Shown here one piece after another: positions 8,396 through 16,272 of a stretch of 64,000 bases of DNA. Both the position numbers and the translations under genes were made by a program. This stretch comes from Candidatus Thorarchaeota archaeon. GTDB lineage: Archaea; Asgardarchaeota; Thorarchaeia; Thorarchaeales; Thorarchaeaceae. The notes under the pieces are model-generated. The model had not been told where the DNA came from. It searched no databases and saw only the letters and a list, made by a program, of their open reading frames with translations. The stretch is taken from positions 40,806 to 104,805 of the forward strand of contig JAEOSL010000004.1 in the NCBI GenBank assembly GCA_016840385.1, in the 5' to 3' direction. Position 1 is the stretch's first letter; each line of letters begins with the position of its first letter.

Positions 8396-9817
8396 TCAAT
8401 CTCCTAATGGTTTATTTCCACTACCCATTGCTTGGAATTTTCCATGCCCGGGTTTTACCAATATCTTACCATTTCCATAGACCTGTACGCCACGAACAAA
8501 GGTCATTTGTGGGGCACCCTTCATTGTCATTCCATCATATAGGGTCCAACCGCATTTTGAAAACATCATATCTGCGGAAATCTTCTCTTCCTTTGTAGGA
8601 TCTACAATGACAAAATCTGCATCAGATCCAATTCTAATCACACCTTTCTTCGGATAGAGTCCGAATATACGTGCGGGATTTCTGGAACTCACTCGGAGTA
8701 ATCGTGAGAAGGATAATCGTCCCTTGTTGATCCCTTCAGAGAGAAGTACTCTAAGAATCATCTGAGTCCCATCTACGCCAGACCATGCTTCTCTAATATC
8801 ATCCTTTCCAGCGTCCTTCTTCTCAATTGGACAAGGAGCATGATCACTTACTGTGATGTCAATCATTCCACGTAGAAGAGCTGACCATAATGCAGCTCGG
8901 TCCTGCTTGGATCTCAGTGGTGGATTCATCTTGCTTTTGGGTCCTAAACGATTCATCTCATCTCTATTGAACATCAAATGATGCGGGCAAACCTCAGTCG
9001 TCACCATTACTCCACGCATTTTACCTCGTTCTATTTCATTCATACCTTCATGAGTTGTTACATGTGCAATATGCAGATGACCTCCAGTCTGTGCGGCGAT
9101 GGAAATATTCCGTCTGATAGCAAGTTGTTCAGCAATATTTGGACGTGCTAGTGAATGACTGATTGGAGCGTCCCAATCACCATCCATCTCTTTTTGGAAC
9201 TCGTCAAGTATTCCTTGATCTTCAGAATGGATTGTAACATGCCCACCAGTTTCAGAAATCTCACTAAGGCATTTCGTGATGATACCTGTATTTGCTTCAT
9301 AGGGGGCACATGTGAATACCTTGAATGCCGCTACTCCTTTCTCGACTAAAGATGGGATATTAGCAATATTCTGGGAGTTCATCATTCCTGCATTAAAGGC
9401 AAAATCAACAATGGAATTGGATTCTCCAGCCGCGATTCTCTCATCAACCATCTTGACAGTATCTACTTGATTCGTCAATGGCATATCAATGAAGGTCGTT
9501 ATCCCTCCACCTGCAGCTGCACGAGACCCTGAAGAGAAGCTTTCGTGTGATTGCATTGTAGGATCATCTATGTGAGCATGAGCATCAATGAGCCCAGGCA
9601 TCAATATCTTGTTATCTGCATCTATCACGATCTCTGCATCTGGAAGATGTCCATTAGATGCAATAATTGAGAATTGACCGTTTGTGACTCCAATTCCACC
9701 TCGGACAAGTCCAGATTCAAGAAGGAGACGAGCATTTCTAACTACAAGATCAACTCTTCCACTATCTACTTGTTTGCGATGTTTTGATGTGACTGAGCTA
9801 CTCACTCTATCCACCAC
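8396..9817 (-). CDS. Cyclic amidohydrolase (dihydroorotase/allantoinase/hydantoinase family)
   Basis: A 473-residue metal-dependent hydrolase of cyclic amides. Binuclear metal motifs are present: DAHAHIDDP (the HxH), FKVFTC with the Lys that is usually carbamylated, HSED, HIAHVTT and the late Asp in SDHAP. The N-terminal 25 residues are polar and may be a longer start than real. The gene overlaps the MoaD-like gene by 11 bases and precedes the ferredoxin-AOR pair. Its presence in a tungsten-enzyme operon hints at breakdown of a cyclic nitrogen compound whose aldehyde product feeds AOR. That is an inference; dihydroorotase activity is an alternative. Confidence 0.82.
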   Translation of the reverse strand: MVDRVSSSVTSKHRKQVDSGRVDLVVRNARLLLESGLVRGGIGVTNGQFSIIASNGHLPDAEIVIDADNKILMPGLIDAHAHIDDPTMQSHESFSSGSRAAAGGGITTFIDMPLTNQVDTVKMVDERIAAGESNSIVDFAFNAGMMNSQNIANIPSLVEKGVAAFKVFTCAPYEANTGIITKCLSEISETGGHVTIHSEDQGILDEFQKEMDGDWDAPISHSLARPNIAEQLAIRRNISIAAQTGGHLHIAHVTTHEGMNEIERGKMRGVMVTTEVCPHHLMFNRDEMNRLGPKSKMNPPLRSKQDRAALWSALLRGMIDITVSDHAPCPIEKKDAGKDDIREAWSGVDGTQMILRVLLSEGINKGRLSFSRLLRVSSRNPARIFGLYPKKGVIRIGSDADFVIVDPTKEEKISADMMFSKCGWTLYDGMTMKGAPQMTFVRGVQVYGNGKILVKPGHGKFQAMGSGNKPLGD

Positions 9818-10106
9818 CCACAGGCGGGAAGAGAGCTACCGCATCATTATCCACTAATTTGGTGTCATAACTATCCAAAAGCTCGATACGTTTTCCGTTC
9901 ACCATACATGAAAAGAATTGTTTCAAATTTCCCGTGTGTGGGTCAATAACCGTCTGAGTGAATCGTTCTCCAAATGTCACTTGTAGTGAATCTAACACTT
10001 CTCGAATAGTTTCTGCATCCATCTCGATATTCTTTACTCCAGTTGCTTCTCTAACAGTTGCAAAGAACTTCACTAAGACCCGAGCCAATTTTTCACACTC
10101 AATCAT
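9807..10106 (-). CDS. MoaD/ThiS-like ubiquitin-fold sulfur carrier
   Basis: A 99-residue beta-grasp protein ending in FPPVGGG, so it has the C-terminal Gly-Gly that is adenylated and thiocarboxylated in sulfur carriers (here followed by one further Gly). In AOR operons such MoaD paralogues serve tungstopterin synthesis. It begins the operon MoaD, amidohydrolase, ferredoxin, AOR and overlaps the second gene by 11 bases. A role as a SAMP-like protein modifier is an alternative. Confidence 0.82.
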   Translation of the reverse strand: MIECEKLARVLVKFFATVREATGVKNIEMDAETIREVLDSLQVTFGERFTQTVIDPHTGNLKQFFSCMVNGKRIELLDSYDTKLVDNDAVALFPPVGGG

Positions 10107-10212
10107 GTAAGTTACATACTTTTGATTAAAACAGTTGCCTTGTGTTCTGTGAGAGTTAATGGCATAGTAGTTAAAGGGAAATTATGAATCGTGGTGCACT
10201 GCTTCATTGGTG

Positions 10213-11118
10213 ATGATTCTGATGGATATTGTGATTGTTGGCCATCTCAGTAGAGACCTCATAATCACACCTGAAACTAAACGGGAGGCCCTCGGTGGTG
10301 GCACTGCATATGCAATGCTTGCTCCTGCACTTGATGCGTTTGCGGCAGGAATTGTTTCCAATGTAGGTAATGATTTTGAACAAGAGTACTGGAATATCCT
10401 GAAATCAGCAGGACTCGTTCTTACTGGCCTTAAGAAAGTGGGTGCAAAATCGACGAGGTTCGTGAACAAGTATGATTCTGAAGGTAATCGAGTTCAGATG
10501 GTAGAGGCACTCACAAAACAAATCACACCACAAGATTTCCCAGACGATTATCATGGTGCACAGATTGTTCATTTCTCGCCCTTAACAGCAAACGAACTCG
10601 ACATAGATTGTATCAAACTAGCTCGCTCAAATGCTAAAATCACATCCATTGATGTTCAAGGATATGTTCGTTCACTAGATAGCAGTGGTATGGTTATCCC
10701 TAGAGATTGGACTGAATATGTCAAAATACTAAGTCTTGTAGATGTTGTCAAGTTCCATGAATTAGAGTTGAAACAAACGATTGAAGGAGAATCGGAGTTA
10801 TCAGCGGTATCAGAGATTCTTGGCCTAGGTCCAAGAATTGTCTTGGTTACTCGTGATAGAAGAGGATCAACAATCTACACAAGAAATGAACAGATTGCTA
10901 TCCCACTTGTTAAGGCTGATGCTCAAATCGATTCCACTGGTTGTGGTGATGTCTATTCAATTGGTTTTCTACTGGAGTACATGAGGACATTAAACCTGAA
11001 ACAAGCTGGTCTTTTTGCAGCTACATGTTCCTCATTCAATGTGGAAACAATTGGACCGTACAATTTCCCCTCACGATTAAATGTTGAGAGAAGGATGACG
11101 GGATACTCCGAGCGATAG
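10213..11118 (+). CDS. PfkB-family carbohydrate/nucleoside kinase
   Basis: An about 300-residue ribokinase-type kinase. Near the N-terminus is the substrate loop GGGTAYA after DIVIVGHLSRDL. Near the C-terminus is STGCGDVYSIGFL, the variant of the DTGAGD motif with the catalytic base Asp. The substrate is unknown. An in-frame TTG at 10207 and ATGs at 10213 and 10222 are possible starts; the family usually begins just before DIVIVGH, so 10213 or 10222 is preferred. A TATA-like tagttaaagg lies near 10168-10177. It is divergent from the AOR operon. Confidence 0.82.
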   Translation: MILMDIVIVGHLSRDLIITPETKREALGGGTAYAMLAPALDAFAAGIVSNVGNDFEQEYWNILKSAGLVLTGLKKVGAKSTRFVNKYDSEGNRVQMVEALTKQITPQDFPDDYHGAQIVHFSPLTANELDIDCIKLARSNAKITSIDVQGYVRSLDSSGMVIPRDWTEYVKILSLVDVVKFHELELKQTIEGESELSAVSEILGLGPRIVLVTRDRRGSTIYTRNEQIAIPLVKADAQIDSTGCGDVYSIGFLLEYMRTLNLKQAGLFAATCSSFNVETIGPYNFPSRLNVERRMTGYSER

Positions 11119-11166
11119 ACAATCCTTTTACAGAGGAATATTGCATTCCAAACTAAGGCGAATCAA

Positions 11167-12351
11167 ATGCATAGCGACCTCGATCCACTCATGGAAAAAT
11201 ATGGGATTGATGCACTACTAACAAATGGCAGTGCGTTCGAAAATCCAAATATCTACTGGTTGACAGGATTCCGGTCTTCGGACAATATCATCTATCTGAA
11301 GAATAAAGGAGAGGAGCCTCTTGTCGCTTCTGCGTTCCTAGCAATTGAACGGGTCAAGAAAGAGAGTTTCATCAAAACGACTCATGATCTTACTGAGGTC
11401 TATCGTCAGATTCTCAAGGAGAATAAGAGAATTCGTGATAACCCGGATAGAGCTTATGATGACCTCCTGAAGAAGCAATTCTCAGGAAAAGTTCTCGGAG
11501 TGCCAGATGAGTTCCCAGCAAGCCTTCTTGTCATGCTTCAAAAAATGGGCTATGAAATCAAAGTAGTTCGAGACCTCGTGTTAGAAGCAAGGGCAACCAA
11601 GTCCACTAAAGAAATCGAGATTATCAAAAAGGCTGGAAAAGCTACTACTGATGCAATCGCTCACATAGTCGAGATCGTCAAAGATTGTGACATAGGTGCA
11701 AACAAGGTTCTGATGCATAAAGGAGAACCATTTACAGTTGGAAAGGCAAAGAGCACCCTTGATCATTTCCTCTTGGACAGAGGTGCTGAATCTGCAGAGG
11801 ATGTAATTCTTGCAGTGGGAGAGAAAGCATTCGATTGGCACTACTTGGGAGTAGCTGATGACAAATTCAAGAGTGAGGTTCCAATCATACTGGATGTATT
11901 CCCGAGATTGAAGCAGGAACGATACATCGCAGATGTTACACGTGCATTTGTGAAAGGGACTGTACCAAAACGAGTCAGGGAAATGTTCGATGCTGTGCAA
12001 GATGCAGCAAATACAACAGTTGATGCCCTAACAGATGGTGCAATTATTGATGATGTCAATATGGCGTGCTTCAAGACTTTACAGAAACATGGATTTGATT
12101 CACGAAGATTAAATCCTGATGCGAAAGATGGAATGACACATGGTCTCGGTCACGGTATTGGACTTGATGTTCACGAATTACCAAGTACCTATAGTCGTGA
12201 AGATCTCTTTGCTGAAGGTAACGTAATGGCAATTGAACCAGGGGTATATCTAGAAGGAATTGGTGGAATACGAATCGAAAATGATTATGAAGTTACGAAA
12301 GGAAAAGCAAACCGCTTAACCACAGGAATTGATGATGTCCTATTCGTGTAA
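11167..12351 (+). CDS. M24-family metallopeptidase (Xaa-Pro aminopeptidase-like)
   Basis: A 394-residue cytoplasmic aminopeptidase with an N-terminal creatinase-type domain (about 1-135) and a C-terminal pita-bread catalytic domain. The five metal ligands can be placed: Asp in LDVFPRL, Asp in ADVTRAF, His in HGLGHGIGLDVHE, Glu in IEPGVYLEG and Glu in RIENDYEV. It releases N-terminal residues, typically before proline. It starts about 50 bases after the PfkB kinase and may be co-transcribed with it. Confidence 0.86.
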   Translation: MHSDLDPLMEKYGIDALLTNGSAFENPNIYWLTGFRSSDNIIYLKNKGEEPLVASAFLAIERVKKESFIKTTHDLTEVYRQILKENKRIRDNPDRAYDDLLKKQFSGKVLGVPDEFPASLLVMLQKMGYEIKVVRDLVLEARATKSTKEIEIIKKAGKATTDAIAHIVEIVKDCDIGANKVLMHKGEPFTVGKAKSTLDHFLLDRGAESAEDVILAVGEKAFDWHYLGVADDKFKSEVPIILDVFPRLKQERYIADVTRAFVKGTVPKRVREMFDAVQDAANTTVDALTDGAIIDDVNMACFKTLQKHGFDSRRLNPDAKDGMTHGLGHGIGLDVHELPSTYSREDLFAEGNVMAIEPGVYLEGIGGIRIENDYEVTKGKANRLTTGIDDVLFV

Positions 12352-12356
12352 CTAAC

Positions 12357-12872
12357 TCACTGAAATGCATCAATGATATTACGAGCTATCGTTGCGAATG
12401 CATCATTTACATGCTTATCAAGACGAACAGAAACCTCCGTGTGAGGTATTCCCATTTGGTCTGCAACTTTTTGACCTTCTTCTGAAGAAACTACACGCTC
12501 CATGATTAGATCAGTTTTGTTAGCAACGAGGATAGCTTTGTAATCATCTAGATTTCGATCAACCTCATTCTTCCAGTCAATGACCTCATTAAATGACTCC
12601 CACGAGGTTACGTCATACATGAAGATTACACCCTGAGCCCCTAGATAGTAATTTGCACGCGTACGTTCTAAAAAGTCCTGAGAACCCAAATCCCATATCT
12701 GCATGTTGACGTTGTCTTCACCTACTTCCATTTTCTTGTAGGCAAATCCTACTCCAAGAGTGGGAGAATAGTGTTCTCTGAATGCGCCAGTAGAGAATCT
12801 GATGATTATACTTGTCTTTCCAACAGATTGGGCTCCAACTGTGACTATCTTCAATAAATATGTAGGACTCAT
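12357..12872 (-). CDS. Ras/Rab-like small GTPase
   Basis: A 171-residue GTPase of the Ras superfamily, a hallmark of Asgard archaea. G1 is GAQSVGKTS, switch I has SPTLGVGF with the conserved Thr, G3 is DLGSQD in place of DTAGQE, G4 is NKTD and G5 is SVR in place of SAK. WDLGSQD resembles the WDxGGQ of Arf/Rag-like proteins. The catalytic Gln position is kept. There is no C-terminal Cys, so prenylation is unlikely. It lies downstream of the 537-residue putative longin-type protein on the same strand, with 72 bases between them, which suggests a functional pair. Confidence 0.92.
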   Translation of the reverse strand: MSPTYLLKIVTVGAQSVGKTSIIIRFSTGAFREHYSPTLGVGFAYKKMEVGEDNVNMQIWDLGSQDFLERTRANYYLGAQGVIFMYDVTSWESFNEVIDWKNEVDRNLDDYKAILVANKTDLIMERVVSSEEGQKVADQMGIPHTEVSVRLDKHVNDAFATIARNIIDAFQ

Positions 12873-12944
12873 ACACTGTCACCGGGGTTACATGTATTCT
12901 TCATTCTCATTAGATAACAGTATTTCAGATGGAAGAACTTTAGC

Positions 12945-14558
12945 TCAAATCAACACTTCTTGTGGAAGTAGGATTGCACGCTGAGTTGCAAGAATCAGAA
13001 GAGTGAGTACCGCAGCTGGACCTAGTTTTGAGTATTCATACATTACCCGCTCAAATGTATCAACATGGTCCTTGCCTACCCATTCTTCAGGTAACAGGTC
13101 TATAAGAGGTGTTCCTGATGCTGATTGTATCTGAGTAATACTCTCGGACCTGTAAATAATATGACCCCGAGTCACAAGTAAATATGCAAGTTCCTCCATA
13201 GCATTAGACCATGCAATCTGAAGGTGACTAGTATGAACGGGTCCTACATGTGGTTTTGTGGGAGTACTTAGAATTTCAAGCCAATAGGCAAATTCTTCGA
13301 ATCCTCTCAAGTCTAAAGCAGAGTATCGTTTGACGATTCTCTGTGAAAACACAGTGGTCAAGTTCTTGACATAGAGTTCAAGTTTGGTAGGATTCAGAAT
13401 TTGTACAAATTGAGCAAGTATTTTCATCCATTCACCATAAAGAATCATCAGTCTACGTGTTTCAATTCCTTCAAGGATTTTGAAATCGAAATCCACAACC
13501 CATTTCTCACCCTTGAGTTGCAATTGACTAAGAACTTCTGGTGCCTTTGTTTCCTTCAAAACAAGTTGCAATGCACTAGTTGCCTCTGATAAAGAATAGG
13601 TTCCTTCAGCAACACGAAGTGCAAGCTCTAGAGCTTCTTTCACAAGAAGGATTCGTCTCTTCTCAGGTGTTAGTGCTTGTATAACACCAACCTCCATGAG
13701 ATAGTCTAAAGCACGAAGCAATTCACTTTCATCATGACGAGCACCGAGTTCAGCTAATATTTCACGGACCGTCTTTCTCCCATCAATCAGTCCAGCTAAG
13801 TGAGGAATGACTCCTTCCATTCCAGGATGGAGCGTCTGTAGATCCTTTGTTTCATCAGAAGTGGCTTGTACATATCGAATAAATTGTGTTCCAGTTGTCA
13901 TGAAATCATTAAAGCTAAACATATTTCGGAATCGCACTACTCTATGAGCCCATAACTTGGAGAGTTCTAATACAACCTCTCTTCGAGAGAGATTGCTGAC
14001 TTCAACTATCTCTTTCACATTGCTAGAGCCATTGATATAATCTCGAAGTAAACTCTGGATAGCTATTGGTCTGTCTGGACGGATAGTATAGTAAGGAACC
14101 CACGTATCAGACAAGAGACGCAGAGATAGTCGTTCCATAACTCGCTCGCCGAAGGCCTCAAGATAGACATCAACAAAAGATGTGTCAAAATTGTATTCGA
14201 ATGGGTCTACGATTTCAAGCCAATCAAGTTCGAACTCTGCAAGAAGAGAGTCGAGGACATCAATGACTTCCTTACCAAGACTCTTGATACTAACAGCAAT
14301 CAGATTCGTTTTAACTCCGTTAAGAAGCGTGAACAAACGAGATCCGTAGTCAACATGACATACGGGGTTGCTCTCGTCAAAGACCTTTTTTGAAAACATG
14401 TCAATCGCAGCAAAGAAACTTGAAGCCATCACTGGGTCCATATTGAGAGCTTTAGGATCAAGTTGCATATAGAAACGTGGACTTCCACCTTTGTCAGTGA
14501 TCAAGATGGCTTGAATTGCGTGACTCTGCAAGGTATAACACCGTCTTGTAAAATCCAT
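12945..14558 (-). CDS. Unknown protein, possible longin/roadblock-like N-terminus plus winged helices
   Basis: A 537-residue soluble protein. Residues 1-115 (QSHAIQAILITDKGGSPRFYMQ ... DYGSRLFTLLNGVKTNLIAVSI) have the strand pattern of a longin or roadblock module. Around 160-215 and 240-290 are two winged-helix-like segments (VKEIVEVSNLSRREVVLELSKLWAHRVVRF; DGRKTVREILAELGARHDESELLRALDYLMEVGVIQAL), similar to PATAN-type helical repeats. The rest is helical. It precedes a small GTPase on the same strand, and longin/roadblock proteins commonly act as GTPase platforms or GEFs. Domain calls are by eye and uncertain. A TATA-like ttattgaatatt lies just upstream of the ATG. Confidence 0.6.
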   Translation of the reverse strand: MDFTRRCYTLQSHAIQAILITDKGGSPRFYMQLDPKALNMDPVMASSFFAAIDMFSKKVFDESNPVCHVDYGSRLFTLLNGVKTNLIAVSIKSLGKEVIDVLDSLLAEFELDWLEIVDPFEYNFDTSFVDVYLEAFGERVMERLSLRLLSDTWVPYYTIRPDRPIAIQSLLRDYINGSSNVKEIVEVSNLSRREVVLELSKLWAHRVVRFRNMFSFNDFMTTGTQFIRYVQATSDETKDLQTLHPGMEGVIPHLAGLIDGRKTVREILAELGARHDESELLRALDYLMEVGVIQALTPEKRRILLVKEALELALRVAEGTYSLSEATSALQLVLKETKAPEVLSQLQLKGEKWVVDFDFKILEGIETRRLMILYGEWMKILAQFVQILNPTKLELYVKNLTTVFSQRIVKRYSALDLRGFEEFAYWLEILSTPTKPHVGPVHTSHLQIAWSNAMEELAYLLVTRGHIIYRSESITQIQSASGTPLIDLLPEEWVGKDHVDTFERVMYEYSKLGPAAVLTLLILATQRAILLPQEVLI

Positions 14559-14801
14559 CTATTTATTGAATATTAGATTACCTTGGGTTGATAGCAGTTG
14601 CTGAAATCTTGTCCAAAGTTGGACACTCCGTAGATATTCATTTGTTGAACTCGATAGGTCTTTAAATATCCGCTCACAGCAGGGAAGTATGAGGTTGATC
14701 TGACACGCATTCTGACCTCACAGAGTTATTCCCAGTGCCGCTCTTGGGAGCACTTCACTCTGATGTCCAAGTTTGTGCAACTTACAATGAACGGTATAGG
14801 C

Positions 14802-15374
14802 TTAAAGAACAGCATCACAATTCTTGCACTGTTGAGATAGAGCAGTATTATCATAGTTGCAATAAGGACATTCGATACGGTCCCCAATTCTGGCGAATGC
14901 TGAAGCTGAGTGCCGATCCAAACCTTTGAGGGTGAGGATTTCATCTGACATTGGATCGTAGATGCGTATTCTGTATATAGGACGTTCATTTTCGGTGTGA
15001 GCTACCTTGGATTCGAAGAACTGCCCGAGGGGTCTTCCTGAAAAATGTTCCAGAGGAATTTGTTTTAGGATATTCCCCCCTCTGACCGACATCACACGTT
15101 CAGATGTGAGATAGTATCTAATCCTTCGGAGATTTATGAAGGCAAATAGAAAGTAAATCATCACAAGTATTGAACCTGCGAGGGCTAGCATTCCAATAAA
15201 GTCACCAAACATTTCACCTATGAATGGCACAACAACAAAAGGCAGGAATGGTGAACAGGCACCACAGAATATGATAAAGAAATCAGAACCTGCTTTTCGA
15301 GACCACACTATTTCTTCTCCAGGAAGCATTCCTTCTTCTGGTGGATCAAACCGTGTTGTGCTCTCCTGAACCAA
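14802..15374 (-). CDS. Membrane protein with bacterial-PH-like domain and zinc ribbon
   Basis: A 190-residue protein. Two hydrophobic helices (about 30-80) are followed by a PH-like (DUF304/YdbS type) region, RIRYYLTSERVMSVRGGNILKQIPLEHF, and a C-terminal zinc ribbon CPYCNYDNTALSQQCKNC. The first 14 residues depend on a TTG start at 15374; an ATG at 15332 (MLPGEEIVWS) would keep every domain. Function is unknown. The architecture suggests a membrane-bound adaptor. Confidence 0.7.
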   Translation of the reverse strand: MVQESTTRFDPPEEGMLPGEEIVWSRKAGSDFFIIFCGACSPFLPFVVVPFIGEMFGDFIGMLALAGSILVMIYFLFAFINLRRIRYYLTSERVMSVRGGNILKQIPLEHFSGRPLGQFFESKVAHTENERPIYRIRIYDPMSDEILTLKGLDRHSASAFARIGDRIECPYCNYDNTALSQQCKNCDAVL

Positions 15375-15585
15375 ATATATTCCTCCAGCAGTAGGTGATA
15401 TACCTAGATTTGAGTGTTGCTTGAAATTTCAGAATCTATAGAATCTGAACACAAATCTAAACACATTTTCAAGAAAAAGTAATGATTCTAATGGCTTTCC
15501 AAGTTTGCAGTGCAAACCACGATATGATTCAAAGTTTGTCCTCTTCTTATATTCATTATAACCCATGTAAAAATCGTGATTTATA

Positions 15586-16218
15586 ATGTCTGAATCAGTA
15601 ATATCAACACAAAATCTATTGAAACGATTTAGTGCCACAACACTAGCAGGTTCCTTCTTCATAGTTGGAGGTATCCAGTGGTTCTTGGGTATGCTTCTTG
15701 CGGAATCTTGGTATGATGGATATAGTAGTCGTATCGATTATGTCAGTGACCTTGGAACAGGTCCTACCGCACTCATCTATAATACATCAGTATTCATTTT
15801 GGGAGTGCTCGTTATAGCTGGAGCCTTCTGCTTATACATGTCAACAGAAAGAAAACTCTTCCCAATTTTGTTGATTATTTGCGGAATCGGTTGTATGGGA
15901 GTTGGTGTATTCCCAGCAAACCTTCAGCCAATGCATAGTTTTGCTACCCTACTCGCGATTCTTTTTGGATCATTTGCAGCTGTTGCTTCGTATACGCATT
16001 TACCAAAACCAATGTCAATCATTTCTATTACACTTGGTTTAATGGCCTTAATCTTAGCAATAGTGTTCATTCCATACTTGGGACTTCCATTTGGGTCAAC
16101 AGAAACCTTTCTCGGAATGGCAAAGGGGTCTCTAGAACGATGGGCAATCAATCCCATTCTTGCTTGGATTATTGGCTTTGGTGGTTACCTAATGGGTACT
16201 GTAGACAAGATTAGCTAA
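15586..16218 (+). CDS. DUF998-type multispanning membrane protein
   Basis: A 210-residue membrane protein with six predicted helices. The loop SSRIDYVSDLGTGPTALIYN after helix one matches the family motif, and PANLQPMHSFATLLAILFG matches the later conserved region. It is related to the protein at 980-1684 but not closely. Function is unknown. It is convergent with the large beta-helix gene, separated by a clear hairpin terminator. Confidence 0.75.
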   Translation: MSESVISTQNLLKRFSATTLAGSFFIVGGIQWFLGMLLAESWYDGYSSRIDYVSDLGTGPTALIYNTSVFILGVLVIAGAFCLYMSTERKLFPILLIICGIGCMGVGVFPANLQPMHSFATLLAILFGSFAAVASYTHLPKPMSIISITLGLMALILAIVFIPYLGLPFGSTETFLGMAKGSLERWAINPILAWIIGFGGYLMGTVDKIS

Positions 16219-16240
16219 CTTGATCATTGTAAAAGGAGAA

Positions 16241-16263
16241 AGAAGAGGGTTTTCCCCTCTTCT
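16241..16263. terminator. Perfect hairpin between convergent genes
   Basis: The arms agaagaggg (16241-16249) and ccctcttct (16255-16263) are fully complementary with a five-base loop. The hairpin sits between the stop codons at 16218 (+) and 16273 (-). The sequence around it resembles the hairpins of the actin-tail repeats at 21.8-27.5 kb, but without the actin tail. Confidence 0.6.
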
Positions 16264-16272
16264 GAAAATCCT

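Noticed and set aside
14559..14801. tRNA or small RNA in the 243-base gap
   Set aside because: No T-loop (GTTCRA) or cloverleaf could be placed; only promoter-like AT-rich sequence was seen.
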